Origin: Sorex araneus | Lineage: Eukaryota > Chordata > Mammalia > Eulipotyphla > Soricidae | Direction: 5' to 3' | NCBI RefSeq assembly: GCF_027595985.1 | Contig: NC_073313.1 | Span: forward strand, 79,259,994 to 79,323,993 | Length of the DNA stretch: 64,000 nucleotides | In this document: in pieces, positions 1 through 9,860 of the stretch | How positions within the stretch are numbered: the first letter of the stretch is position 1 | Layout of the letters: each line of letters starts with the position of its first letter | The notes under the pieces: generated by a model | Databases searched by the model: none | Told to the model about the DNA's origin: nothing | The model's input: only the letters and a program-made list of their open reading frames with translations | Position numbers and translations under genes: made by a program

Positions 1-560
1 CTAGAAACAACCCAAGTGTGCAAGAACAGTGACTGGAACATGCAAAAGAATGGGCTTAGACCTCGACCTGACACCATGCACAAAAGTCAGATCAAAATGG
101 ATTAAAGACCTCAACATCAGACCACAATCCATAAGGTACATTGAAGACAAAGTCGGAAAAACCCTCCATGATATTGAAGCTAAAGGTATCTTCAAAGATA
201 AGACACAACTGATCAACCAAATGGAAACAAAGATAAACAAATGGGACTACATTAAACTAAGAAGCTTCTGCACCGCAAAAGATACGGTGACCAGGATACG
301 AAGACAATCTACAGAATGGGAAAGGATATTCACCCAATACCCATCTGATAAGGGGTTGGTATCAAGGGTATATAAGGCACTGGTTGAACTCTACAAAAAT
401 AAAACATCCAACCCCATCAGAAAATGAGGCGAAAAAATGAGCAGAAACTTTCCCAAAGAAGAGATACGAATGGCCAAAAGGCACATGAAAAAATGCTCTT
501 CATCACTAATCATCAGGGAGATGATCTCAAAACAACTATTCAAATGCTGTATTTCATATT
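1..560 (+). mobile_element. L1 LINE fragment, ORF2 C-terminal region
   Basis: The plus strand encodes the C-terminal part of L1 ORF2 from position 29, with segments such as KWIKDLNIRPQSIRYIE and ERIFTQYPSDKGLVSRVYK. Reading stops at a TGA at 425-427. A second L1 in this window (near 15.9 kb) has Trp at the same point (KKWGEEM), so the TGA is a nonsense mutation. L1-like sequence continues past it ([13 protein letters not shown]) to about 540 and then ends before the normal ORF2 end and 3'UTR. The element enters from outside the window and is dead. Confidence 0.9.
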
Positions 561-868
561 GACTGAGGTAGTGTTTCTTTTTAAGAACAAAACCATTTCA
601 TTTAAGCTTTCAAATTTATTTGTGTATAGTTAATGATCATAGAATTCTTTATTATTTTTTGATGTCTAAAGGGTCAGTAATGTTATCTGCTGTTTTATTT
701 CTGATATTGATGATTTGTGTTGTCTCTTCTTTTTCTTTTCATAATTCTGCTAGAAATTTGTTAGTTGTTGATAATTTCCAAGTACCAGCCCTCTTTTCAT
801 GAAATTTTCTATTGTTTTCCTATTTTCAATTTCATGTAGTTTCTAACATATGTATTATTTCCTTTTAT

Positions 869-945
869 AGCAGTGCTGAAGATCAAATCAGGGCCTTGCA
901 CCTACAAAGTAAGTGCTTTTCCACTGAGCTACATTCCCTGTCTTT
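869..945 (-). mobile_element. ID-like tRNA-derived SINE
   Basis: In the complement it reads as a short tRNA-derived head: GTAGCTCAGTGG-like A box, then GCACTTAC...AAGGCCCTG and an A-rich end. It lacks the longer body of the SOR-type SINE. It lies inside the reversed L1. Confidence 0.6.
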
Positions 946-1129
946 TATTTCCAACTAAACGCATATATTTGGATTTATTGTTCCTTTTTTTAGTTTGTTG
1001 AATGAGAACTTATATTCCTTATTTGAGTCATTTCCACTTATCTACTGTACAAATTTAGTGTCATAAATTTTCCTTCAGCACTGCTGTAGTATGTCCCACA
1101 AATGTTGATATTTTGTACTTTAATTTTGC

Positions 1130-1201
1130 AGGGGTTTCACACTCAGGGCCTCAAACATGCAAAGCATACACTCTACCACTGAAGCTAAATCCTCAGTATG
1201 T
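1130..1201 (-). mobile_element. ID-like tRNA-derived SINE
   Basis: Second short head-only SINE, reversed, in the same L1. CTCAGGGCCTCAAACATGC and CTCTACCACTGAAGCTAAA are the complements of the B-box side and A-box side. Confidence 0.6.
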
Positions 1202-1440
1202 TGTGCTTTCATTGTCATTTTCTTCAATATACTATTTGATTTCCTTCGAGCCTCCTTCTTTTAATTGTGGGTTATTTTGAGTTGTGTTGCTTAGCTTCCA
1301 ACTGCTTGGAAATCTTTTTGTTATCTGTATGATGTTTCTAATTTAACTCCATTGTGGATAGAGAACATGCTCAAGTATGATTTGAATTCTTTTAAATTTG
1401 TTAAGGTTTATTATGACCAAAAAAGTCTATCTTGGTGATA

Positions 1441-1690
1441 GTGCTTAAGAATAATACAGATTCATTACAAACCATAATGCCCAAAAGTAAAGAGAAAATA
1501 TGGGGGAAATTGTCTGCCACAGAGGCAGAGGGAGGGGTGGGATGTGGGGGGGATACTGGAGACATTCATGGTGGAAAACATGCACTGGTGGAGGGATAAG
1601 TGCTTGATCATTGTATGACTGAAACTCAAACATGAAAGCTTTGTAATTGTATCTCACGGTGATTCAAAAATTAAATTTTTTTAATTTTAA
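1441..1690 (+). mobile_element. Shrew-type L1 3' end
   Basis: Carries the landmarks of the L1 3'UTR of this genome in order: TGCCCAAAAG, TCTGCCACAGAGGC, a G-rich run, ATACTGG, GCACTGGTGGAGGGAT, TGTATGACTGAAAC, TTTGTAATTG and CACGGTGATTCAA followed by A-rich tail. 5'-truncated. Confidence 0.8.
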
Positions 1691-1699
1691 ATTTAAAAA

Positions 1700-1950
1700 A
1701 AATTAAAAAGAGCATAATACGATTCTTTCTATGTAGCTGTTAGAAAAGATGAAATAATGAAATTTGCATGTAAGTGGATGGACATGGAGATTATCATGCT
1801 AAGTGAAATGAGTCAGAAAGAGAGGGACAAACTGTAACTGTATTTTTCAATGAGGAAAAAAAATGTGCTATCGACATTCTCTTTATGGTAATATATGTAT
1901 TCCTTATGACAATACAGGTTTTCTCTACAATGCTCCTAACTTGCTAAGTT
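1700..1950 (+). mobile_element. L1 fragment (end of ORF2 into 3'UTR)
   Basis: GATGAAATAATGAAATTTGC, GTGGATGGACATGGAG and CTAAGTGAAATGAGTCAGA are typical L1 sequence just after the last ORF2 motifs. The fragment lacks a clean tail. Confidence 0.65.
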
Positions 1951-2319
1951 CTTCTAGACAGAATCTTTAATTTGTGTGCCTTTATATGTTTGTTCATTGT
2001 TTTCTCTCCCTTCCCGTTGCTGTTGTGATAATAGAAGTCACATAAATATGACTGTGGTGCTCTCACATTTGTGCTATTTACTGGTGTGTGTATGTAGGGG
2101 GCGTTTCATGGTGTTTCACATTATGGTGTGGTACTTACACAGTCAGCTTCAGTGCTCACTGACATTTGCGTTCTTTTAGTTGCAGTGCTTGCACATATGC
2201 TCACTGCAGTAGACTTTTTAGTTGAAGCACACAAGTTATGGCTACAGAGCTCACTGGAGTTTACTGTGGCACTCACATATGTTTATCAGGGGTCACACTT
2301 TCTGGTGATGGAGCTCACA
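1951..2319. other. Non-coding, imperfect short repeats
   Basis: No gene seen. Between about 2040 and 2300 the motif GTGGTGCTCAC and variants recur at irregular spacing. This may be a decayed SINE body or a weak minisatellite. Confidence 0.3.
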
Positions 2320-2500
2320 CACTGTTTGTTTGTTTTGTGGGTCACACCCGGCAGTGCTCAGAGCTTTCCTCTGACTCTGCACTCAGGGATAACTCATGGT
2401 GGAGCTTTAGGGACCATATGGGGTGCCAGGGATTGAATCTAGGTTGGCTGCATGCAAGACAAAAGCCAAACTAATTGTACTATTGCTCTGATCACATCAT
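2320..2500 (-). mobile_element. SOR-type SINE, reversed, decayed
   Basis: Landmarks of the reversed family, in order: GGGTCACACCCGGC (3' end), ACTCAGGGATAACTC, GGGACCATATGGGG, GATTGAATCTAGGTTGGC (B box), GTACTATTGCTCTGATC (A-box side). About 15% diverged by eye from the young copies. Confidence 0.8.
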
Positions 2501-2885
2501 ACATCTTTATAATCGTGGTGCTTTCTGGGGGTTACATCCCTTTGTCGTACTTGCACCCACGCAAATCTTCAGTGCAGCCAAATATCACTTGGAACAATGG
2601 GGATTGCAGAAAGAAAAGCTGACAGGCTCGGATATCACAGTTGCCAAAATTTCATTCAGTATATATGGCAACACCAAGGATTTGAACTTTCAACCATTTG
2701 CTTGCAATGTAGGTGTTCTGAGCCAGTGAGGTATTCTTCTGTGTCCCTGTATCTTTAGCAAACATATTTCTATCAACAGTCTATACAAGCCAATGTACAG
2801 TTTATCTGTCATGCTTTTCAAAACTCTTCCAAACTGTGCCCAATTCCAAAGTCTCTTCCACATATTTAGGTATTTGTTACAGTAG

Positions 2886-3050
2886 CGTTCTCTTCCTGGT
2901 ACAAGAATCGGGTGATGCTCAGGGATTACTTCTGGCTTTTCACTCAGGGATCAGTCCTGGCAGGCTCAAAGTACTGACTATATGTGGTGCCAAGGTTGAA
3001 TCCAGGTGAGTCGCGTGCAATGCAAGCACCTTACCTGTCATACACCCAAA
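2886..3050 (-). mobile_element. SOR-type SINE, reversed, old
   Basis: GATGCTCAGGGATTACTTC, CTCAGGGATCAGTCC, GTGGTGCCAAGG and TTGAATCCAGGTGAG are recognisable. The A-box end is lost. Confidence 0.65.
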
Positions 3051-3079
3051 ACATGGTAAGCAAGTCTATGATAAGCTAG

Positions 3080-3480
3080 TCTCCTTCTAAGATTTTATAA
3101 AACATAAATCCATATATTCATCGAATTCTTGTGTAAGATTGTTCATAACATCATTATTTGTATTGGTGTGAAATGGAAAACAGCCTAAACTTCCACCCAC
3201 AGGGTAATAAAGAGACAAGTTGTACTTCCATTCAGTGGACTACTGCTTAGCAACAAAAAAGAACAATAGCCCCTGTGCATCACCGGGTGTGACCCAAAAA
3301 GCAACAAAACAAAACAAAACAAAACAAAACAAGATATTGCTGTATTCGACGATGTAGATGAATCTCACTGTCATAATGAATGGGCAAAACATCATGGATC
3401 AATCTCAGACAATAGAGCACAAAACAAGTAATTCACAAATGAGTATATTCTGGATGATTGCATTTATATCATGTTCAAAA
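3080..3480 (+). mobile_element. Old L1 3' region, interrupted by a SINE piece
   Basis: TTGTTCATAACATC, ATGGAAAACAGCCTAAA, GGACTACTGCTTAGCAACAA and then, after a SINE fragment, GATGTAGATGAATCTCACTG. This is the widely conserved tail of old mammalian L1 ORF2. Confidence 0.65.
3269..3335 (+). mobile_element. 5'-truncated SOR SINE 3' end with (CAAAA)n tail
   Basis: Only the last ~35 bp of the SINE (CCCCTGTGCATCACCGGG, TGTGACCCAAAAAGC) is present, followed by five CAAAA-type units at 3306-3331. A severely truncated insertion in the L1. Confidence 0.75.
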
Positions 3481-3492
3481 CAGAAAATAAAA

Positions 3493-3527
3493 CTAACCCT
3501 AACTCTAGCCCTAACCCTAACCCTAGC
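3493..3527 (+). repeat. Short interstitial telomere-like repeat
   Basis: Five to six hexamers of the vertebrate telomere C-strand unit: CTAACCC, TAACTC, TAGCCC, TAACCC, TAACCC, TAGC. Two units carry substitutions. It lies between an old L1 and a SOR SINE. Confidence 0.8.
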
Positions 3528-3569
3528 TAATAGTAGTTACTCTGGAGTGGCACTTACTTTTATTTATTT

Positions 3570-3732
3570 ATTTATTTTTGCTTTTTGGGTCACACCCGGC
3601 AATGCACAGGGGATAGTCTTGGCTCTGCACTCAGGAATTACTCCTGGCGGTACTCAGAGGATGCTGGGAATCGAAGCCGGGTTGGCCACATGCAAGGTAA
3701 ATGCCCTACCCACTGTGCTATCGCTCCAGTTC
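3570..3732 (-). mobile_element. SOR-type SINE, reversed, young
   Basis: Near-consensus reversed copy from GCTTTTTGGGTCACACCC to GTGCTATCGCTCCAG, preceded by a (TTTA)n/T tail. It has a ~10 bp deletion in the middle (GGTACTCAGAGGATGC). Confidence 0.9.
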
Positions 3733-3747
3733 CTACAGTTACTTTTT

Positions 3748-3921
3748 TTTTTTTTTTGCTTTTTGGGTCACACCCAGCAATGCTCAGGGGTTACTCCTGG
3801 CTTTGCACTCAAGAATTACTCCTGGCAGTGCTTGGGGGACCATATGGGATGCCGGGGATCGAACCCGGGTCGGCCGAGTGCAAGACAAACGCCCTACCCG
3901 CTGTGCTATCGCTCCGGCCCC
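3748..3921 (-). mobile_element. SOR-type SINE, reversed, young, with TSD
   Basis: Full-length reversed copy with T-rich tail at left. The 17 bp target-site duplication TCCTACAGTTACTTTTT lies at 3731-3747 and 3922-3938. The duplicated target abuts the A-box end of the neighbouring SINE, so this copy inserted second. Confidence 0.95.
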
Positions 3922-4117
3922 TCCTACAGTTACTTTTTAATTATAATAAATTTATCATTATTTTATTATAAGATTAATTTATTATTAATTTATTATAAGA
4001 CATAAATAAGACAAATTTACTTATTTGTCTTGGGGGGACTCACACCCATCTAGTGCTAAGATTTAACTGGGGCTCACTCGCACATGCTAAGAATATGATC
4101 AGTAGCTACTTAGTATC

Positions 4118-4345
4118 TGTATTGCAAACTATAATGCCCAAAAGGAGAGAGAAAGAGAGAAAGAAGAAAAGTGTCTGCCATAGAGGAAAGCTGGGGGAAT
4201 GGCAGGAGGGAAACTGGGAACACTGTTGGTAGAGAAAGTACACTGATGGAGGGGTGGGTGTTGGAACAGTGTGTGACTGAAACCAAATCATGAATAGCTT
4301 TGTAACTGAGTATCTCACAGTGATCAACATATATATAATAAATCA
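4118..4345 (+). mobile_element. Shrew-type L1 3' end, 5'-truncated
   Basis: ATTGCAAACTATAATGCCC, AAGTGTCTGCCATAGAGG, GTACACTGATGGAGGGG and TATCTCACAGTGATCAA are the 3'UTR landmarks. It ends in an AT-rich tail that runs into the palindrome at 4361-4420. Confidence 0.8.
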
Positions 4346-4360
4346 TAATAAATCATCATA

Positions 4361-4420
4361 ATAATAAATCATGAATCCATATAATAAATGGATTTATTAT
4401 ATGGATTCATGATTTATTAT
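4361..4420. repeat. Perfect AT-rich palindrome, 29 bp arms
   Basis: Positions 4361-4389 and 4392-4420 are exact reverse complements, separated by GG. The arms hold ATAATAAATCATG and GAATCCATATAATAAAT. The palindrome sits where two retroposon 3' tails face each other. Confidence 0.9.
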
Positions 4421-4439
4421 ATTAAAACCATATAATAAA

Positions 4440-5205
4440 TGTTCGGTCATACAATGATCAAACACCCATCCCTCACCAATGTACACCCTCCACCACCAAA
4501 AACTCCAATAGACCCTCCATCTCACCCCTCCCCCCATCTATGTGGCAGATGATTTCCAACCTACTCTCTCTCCGCTTTGATCACATTCAATATTTCGACA
4601 AAAGATCCACCATTATTATTTGGAATTTTCCCCAACATTCAGACCTGCCGAAAAGGCATCATTAGATAATTTGATTTTGATTGCTGATATGAAGAGCATT
4701 TTGGAATTCTGATATTTTAGTAATAAGTCTGGAAGGATTTCTGCCAAAAGCTGCTGGGTTCCGAGATTGTTTTGTGTGCCTCTGGGATCATGGCTGTTCA
4801 GGAGCCAGGAGCCATTCGTGGGTGGCAACTTGGGGCCTCATAGGGGTGGGGAGAGGGGCCGACTCCAACCCCCATCCCGTGAAGCCCTGCATGTCATGTC
4901 ACTGCAGTCTCATAGCTGGCTGTCCAATAGGCTCTGAAAAGGTGGCAGCCACTGCACCGCTGGGGAGGATAGGTGAAAGGGACAAACACCTTTCCCCACT
5001 CGGGGTGGCACAGCGCCGTAGGTTAGTACTCAGTCCAGATGCATTTCTGCTAGAAGCTACTGGGTTCTGAGGTTGGTCTGTGTGCCTCTGGAATCATAGC
5101 CATTCAGGAGCCAGGAGCCGTAAATGGGTGGCAACTCAGAGACTCGTTGGGGTGGGAAGAGGGGCCGGTTCCACCCCCATCCCATGAGGCTCTGTGTGTC
5201 GCCAC
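4440..5205 (-). mobile_element. Composite retroposon, reversed, with two ~306 bp 5' monomers
   Basis: Read on the minus strand, the 3' third (4440-4560) is L1 3'UTR-like. The middle matches the other composite copies (GCTCTTCATATCAGCAATC, GGGGAAAATTCC, AATAATGGTGGATC). The 5' part is a GC-rich unit present twice: GGGTGGCAACT occurs at 4820-4830 and 5126-5136, a 306 bp step, with the surrounding 150-200 bp clearly alike. Boundaries are approximate and no clean TSD was found. Confidence 0.7.
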
Positions 5206-6107
5206 TCTCTCTCTAGTTTTGGGCAGGGGCAGACACTAGACCATTTATTTTTCCATTGGTCACTTTGTATATCAGGAAAGGTCGCACAGCTGCAAAAGGC
5301 AGCCATACGCTTCTGAGGAATAGTCCTGTAGCCACATACCAGAGCCATGCTTGTAGTAGTTCATGGTCACTGGGATTCCATCTGGAGAAGGCGGGGAGAC
5401 TGCACCTGCTCCATCTGGGGATCCTAGAGATATCGGCTCAGTATGGAGCCAGGAGAATTCTTTAGCGTTGTGGTGCCCACCCAAATCATGGATTTTTAAA
5501 AAAGAATGTCATAAGCGCTTCGAGTCACCTCCCCAGGCTGAGGTGGGCACATTGACTTTGAAGGGCACAAGGGAGCCTTCTGAGTGTTGTTAATGCTGTG
5601 TTTCTGTGTGTGTGTGTAGGAATGCCTGTGTTAGATTGATCAAACTGTATTCTTAAGACATATGTACTTTACTTAAGTTATATCTTAATTTTTATAAGAA
5701 GTCCAGATACACTAGAAGAATAAATTGAAATAAACAAGATACTCTTTAATATCTAACCATTTTTAAGTAGAGCGTGAGAGACCTGATTTGGCAGCATGAG
5801 AGTCTTGGGAGCTTTAGTTGACCACAAGTTCTGCATGAGTCAGCCATGTGACCTGGCAATTATCAAAGTACATGAAATTTAAGATGTTTCAGCAGATGCA
5901 AAGTCTCTGTTGTATTTCATCTGAGTGGTTCCAGCCCATCATTTTCAAAAACTCTTAGGACCATAATTGTGTCATGTCATACAGAGTAAAGTTGTAGAGA
6001 TCTTTCTTAACTAAGAAAATTAAGTCTTACAACTCTCTTTTGAACAAAAATGCAAGGCCTTGCTTTCTTTATATCAGAACTTGCATATGAAGATGAGATG
6101 CAACAAC
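5206..6107. other. Intergenic, no gene recognised
   Basis: No convincing coding frame or clear repeat. 5206-5480 may be further 5' sequence of the composite retroposon, but I could not align it with the other copies. Confidence 0.4.
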
Positions 6108-8587
6108 CTTCAATTTTTTAAAGAGGTTTCAATATTTTATTCAAGTTTTATTTTTAAGTGATGCTAATTACAACATTTGAAGGGAGGATCTAATTCCATA
6201 CAAAATGGAAGACTCTAAAATGTACCCATTAATGCTCTTGGGAAGGTGGGAGGCACCGGCCCCTCCCACCGCTGCCGAGATGTGACCCCAGGGGCCACAC
6301 GCGTGTGCGGCTCCTCCGCAGCTGCACGAGCATGAATCCAGACCCAGCTGAACCAACTTCAACATGGGCAGCTCCTTGCAGATTGTCTCCAGCCTGAGAA
6401 CTAAGCCGCGACCCCATGCCCGCCCAGGAGGGGAAAGGTATTTCTCTCTCTCGCCTGTCCCTTCCTGGGGATGAAGGGTGTGGGGACTCCATATTATGAT
6501 GACAACAGATGGGGTTTACAAGCTTGCAACGATCGAATATCCGGAAGAAATCTCCCTGGACTTAGTTGTTAAAGTACAGAAATACAAAACCGCGCGGCCG
6601 CGGTAGACCTCATTTCTCTTCACAACAGGTCTGACTCTAGTGGGGTGCTCCTAATAATAATGGTGAGGTTTGTGTTGAAATATTAAATGTAACCAAAGTA
6701 AATAGAAAGTAAAGTGAAATTTATCAGTTACAAGGCGGGGAGGCGTGTGGGGGTGGGCGGGATGGGAGGTGTACTGTGATTTTTTTTAATTTTTTTTTGT
6801 CTTCGGTGGTGGGATATGGACACTGGTGAAGGGATGGTTGTTTCACCATTGTATGACTAAGACTTAAGCCTGAAAGCATTGTAATTTTCCACATGGTGAT
6901 TCAATAAAATGAAATTTAAAAAAATAAATGCATAAACTGAGTGTCGAAGATACAACCCAAGAGTCCAATTGAGATCCCGGGGGTCGCCCCGTGTGATTGG
7001 TCACAGAGCTCTTCCCAGCTGACAGCTGGAGCTGTCTGAAGCTGTTTCACAGTGTGGTGCGAGGGTGAAAAAAACCATAACGTGAGAAGAAAATAAGTCC
7101 TGAATTATTGGCTTCATCACATCCACCTTCTCCACCCCAAAATGGCACAGAAGAAACAGTTACCACACCCTGCAACTACTTTTGGTGTAAAGGATGTGAT
7201 GAGCTGGGGTGGACGCAGGTCACGAAGATCTGTCTAAAAATGTCCCTTTCAGATGAATCTGTACATACCATCGAACTTCAGATTGAGCCTCTCCATGATT
7301 AGGCCAGGGAACCAAGGTTTAATTCTCAGGAAATCACAATTTCATTCATTTAGTCAACGAGCATTTACAGTGCCTACATATGATTAGCTCCCACTTGCAG
7401 CCATTTCTAGATTAAAAAAAAAAGGAACCTGACATCTCTAGAGGGGCTGTCAAGTTCCTCCTCCCTGCCCCCAAGTCTACAGCTGATAGGACCTTTTTTT
7501 GGAATTGAATTTTTCTGTACCTCTGAAAGGGTAACACCTTAAAGCTGAATCATCTTGAACCTAGAAGTCTAACATGATATTTAGCAATACTTGCATTCCA
7601 GACAGACAACATTTAAAAGGTACACTAAATTCTGAAGGTAGCTATGCTGCAAAATAGTTTAAAATTAAATGATTGTACAGTATTCATTTATGCTTGAAAT
7701 TCCAGTCCTAGACCAAGCTTGTGGCCACCCGCCTTGACATTCTTGCCGTCCAGCAGAGCTGACAGTGTCAGTTTGATACCTGGCTTTAGAGTCTGAGTGA
7801 TTCCTAATCCTATCAGGCTGCAATTGTTCACTTTAGCCGAGAAGCAGGCATCGGGGTCGATCTGATATATGGCTGCTATGCCGAAGCGAGTATTGCTGTT
7901 GCCTGCGGTCCAGGCGAGGTTAACGGCCGTCTCCAACTTCTTGTTCACCTTCTGGTAAATGGAGCCACCAAACTCTGTCCCGTCATTTACGTTCGTGTGA
8001 AGCTGGAACTCATCAGTCTTGTACCCAAACGCAAAGTTGCTCTGGGTCACGCGTGACTTGGCAGTCTCAAAGTTCATCATAGGCCAGCACGAGGGCGCCC
8101 CGGATGGAAGGCCCAGCGATGTCGAAATCCATGTCGCAGCCCAGGTTGATGTGCTCCCGCTTGTACCCTGTCTTGACTTTAGCATTTTTCTTCCCAGTGT
8201 TTGGAGAGGAGGATGAATCAAAGATCAGCTTCAGGCCACGTGCGAGCTGGTCTTCTACGGTGATCTCTGTGCCTAACGTGTTGTTCGTGTTCCAATTCTC
8301 AGTGAACGTGAGCCCATACTCGGTCCACTGGTACTTGGTGGTCTCTGTGTTGGCGGAACCTGAGCTTGTAAATTCCAGTCCATTCTCAGATTTAGTCTTC
8401 AAATCGAGCTTTCTTAAACCAAACCCATAGCCCTTGGTGAAGACATCTCGGGCAGGTTTGCCAAGATCAACATACGCGGGAGGCACAGCATCTTCTGCTC
8501 GGAGGTGGCGCGGGCTCCGCGGCGGCTACGGCGGGGGCTGCAGCGGGAGGAACGGAGCGCGTGGCCAACAAGCTTCAATTTTTAAAG
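6108..8587 (-). pseudogene. VDAC1: Processed pseudogene of VDAC1 (mitochondrial porin)
   Basis: The minus strand from 8491 to 7688 reads as VDAC1, the 283-residue outer-membrane voltage-dependent anion channel. Recognisable segments include [53 protein letters not shown] and [13 protein letters not shown]. There are no introns. It carries part of the 5'UTR (to ~8572) and a 3'UTR running to ATTTTATT (AATAAA complement) near 6133. Damage: a single G is missing just after the ATG (8489-8491), so the frame is wrong from the second codon. Eight codons are lost between short repeats near 8335. A ~20 bp deletion near 8075 shifts the frame and brings in a TGA. A composite retroposon splits the 3'UTR (6236-6926). 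The flanking repeat CTTCAATTTTT(T)AAAG at 6108-6123 and 8573-8587 is the target-site duplication of L1-driven retroposition. Little poly(A) remains. No function is expected. Confidence 0.96.
6236..6926 (+). mobile_element. Composite retroposon, full length (~691 bp)
   Basis: Inserted in the VDAC1 pseudogene 3'UTR, between copies of AATGC (6231-6235, 6927-6931). From 5': a GC-rich module (TCTTGGGAAGGTGG, GAGATGTGACCCC, GGGGCCACACGCGTG), a middle part (AAATCTCCCTGGACTTAG, GCGCGGCCGCGG), GTTGAAATATTAAATGTAA, a G-rich run, and an L1-like 3' end (ACTGGTGAAGGGATGG, TTGTATGACTAAG, CACATGGTGATTCAATAAAA). The 5' end lines up with that of the 49.1 kb copy, so this is a defined end and not random truncation. 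Confidence 0.85.
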
Positions 8588-8589
8588 GA

Positions 8590-8745
8590 CACATTTGGGC
8601 AGTACAAGTTTAAGGCCACTTGTCTTGCATGCAGCTGACCCAGTTATATATATTCCTGGCACCAGCTACAGTCTCCTGAGCAACACCAGGATCAGTGACC
8701 AGAATCAGGAGTGGGTGTGGCCCTGAAAACAACAAAAATACATGA
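8590..8745 (+). mobile_element. SOR-related SINE, old
   Basis: CTTGTCTTGCATGCAGCTG, ACCCAGTTATAT..., TCCTGAGCAACACCAGGA and GGGTGTGGCCCTGAAAAC. Head partly missing. Confidence 0.6.
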
Positions 8746-9022
8746 CAAAAATGGAAGGGCACTTTTTGATTGTTTGTTTGTAAGGTTATTGTAACTTTCC
8801 TAAGGTGCCTTTCTACAACGGGGCTAATACCATCCCTCATTATCTTTTTAGGTGAGACAAGTTCTAAATACTGCAGAGACTACCTTTCAGTGATAATGCC
8901 ACCTGTTTCCAAATTTTACCTCTCTCAAGTGGCATAAAAACACCTAGTTCTGACTCTACAAGATATCCTTTTCAATCACATTTCTCTTGAAATTAAAGCC
9001 CAGTTATGTAGAAAAATCTTGG

Positions 9023-9180
9023 TGCTGGGGTGATATCACAGTGGGCAGGGTGTTTTACTCATATGCAGCCAACCCAGGTTTGATTTCTGTCACCCCATAT
9101 GGTTCCCTGAGCAGTGCCAGAAGTGATCCCTGAGTACAGAAGCGAAGAATAATCACTGATCACTGCTGAGTATAGCCTTA
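9023..9180 (+). mobile_element. SOR-type SINE, diverged
   Basis: GTGCTGGGGTGATATCACAG, TGCAGCCAACCCAGG, CCCCATATGGTTCCCTGAG and GTGATCCCTGAGTACAG. The usual 3' end is replaced by diverged sequence. Confidence 0.75.
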
Positions 9181-9440
9181 ATACACAATAAAGTAGCAAC
9201 AATCCCTCAGTACTTGTATAGCAAACTGTAATGCCCAAAAGGTTGGACAGAGAGAGGAAGAAGGAAAGTGCTTGGCATAGAGGCAGGCTGGAGATGGAGG
9301 GGGAAATGGGAGGGATGCTGGGGACATTGGTGTTGGGAAATGTACACTGGTGAAGAGGAGGGTAACGGAATATTGTATGGCTGAAACATGAAAATGAACA
9401 GCTTTGTAATTGCATTTCTCACTGTAATTCAATTTAAAAA
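9181..9440 (+). mobile_element. Shrew-type L1 3' end
   Basis: GTACTTGTATAGCAAACTG, TGCCCAAAAGG, GAGAGAGGAAGAAGG, TACACTGGTGAAG, TTGTATGGCTGAAACATG and CTCACTGTAATTCAATTTAA. 5'-truncated. Confidence 0.8.
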
Positions 9441-9479
9441 ACCCAAAGACAACATAATAGAAGAACTGATCCACACAAT

Positions 9480-9640
9480 TGAGTTGTGGGGGCAGTGTTG
9501 GGAGGGAGTGGTGTTTGGGTCCTTGTGAGAGGGAGAGAGTACACTGGTGATGGGTGTGGTGTTCAAATTATGTGCGTGAGAAACCACTATTGTAGCATTG
9601 CAAATTGTAGAATCTCAATTTAAAAATTAAAAGGCAAAAC
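9480..9640 (+). mobile_element. Old L1-type 3' end
   Basis: GGGAGGGAGTGGTGTTTGGG, GTACACTGGTGATGGGTGT and AATCTCAATTTAAAAATTAA. An older relative of the preceding tail. Confidence 0.55.
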
Positions 9641-9739
9641 AAAAATGAAACAAAAAAGAAAACCTACCAGATTATAATTTTAGCTTCACTTAATTTAGTA
9701 AATATGACATTACACATCAAGAATTATGCCAGAAAATGA

Positions 9740-9860
9740 GCTGAGGAGATGGCTGAAAGGCTGGGGTGCACGCTTTGCATGTGGGAGCTTGAAGTTTAGT
9801 CATAGATATTGCACAGCTCCCCAAAGCACCTCTGAGATTAGAATATATGCCCAAAAGGAG
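9740..9860 (+). mobile_element. Diverged tRNA-head SINE (GAGATGGC type)
   Basis: GAGGAGATGGCTGAAAGGC, GCACGCTTTGCATGTGGGAG and a weak GAAGTTTAGTCA B box. This variant head differs from the main SINE. Confidence 0.5.

Larger units (their letters stand above)
565..1440 (-). mobile_element. Old L1 LINE, ORF2 region, reversed
   Basis: T-rich sequence matching the complement of mammalian L1 ORF2, for example TTTCTATTGTTTTCC near 810 and TGTTCCATTGTGG-like wording near 1350. It is diverged, with no long open frame. Two short SINEs interrupt it (869-945 and 1130-1201). Orientation is opposite to the L1 piece on its left. Confidence 0.7.

Noticed and set aside
29-427. 132-codon frame as a gene
   Set aside because: It is the C-terminal part of L1 ORF2 with a nonsense codon where a second L1 here has Trp.
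3493-3527. True telomere or chromosome-fusion scar
   Set aside because: Too short and imperfect, with ordinary interspersed repeats on both sides and no head-to-head arrangement.
7688-8491. Functional VDAC1
   Set aside because: No introns, a frameshift after the ATG, an 8-codon loss, a further frameshifting deletion, and TSDs: a processed pseudogene.
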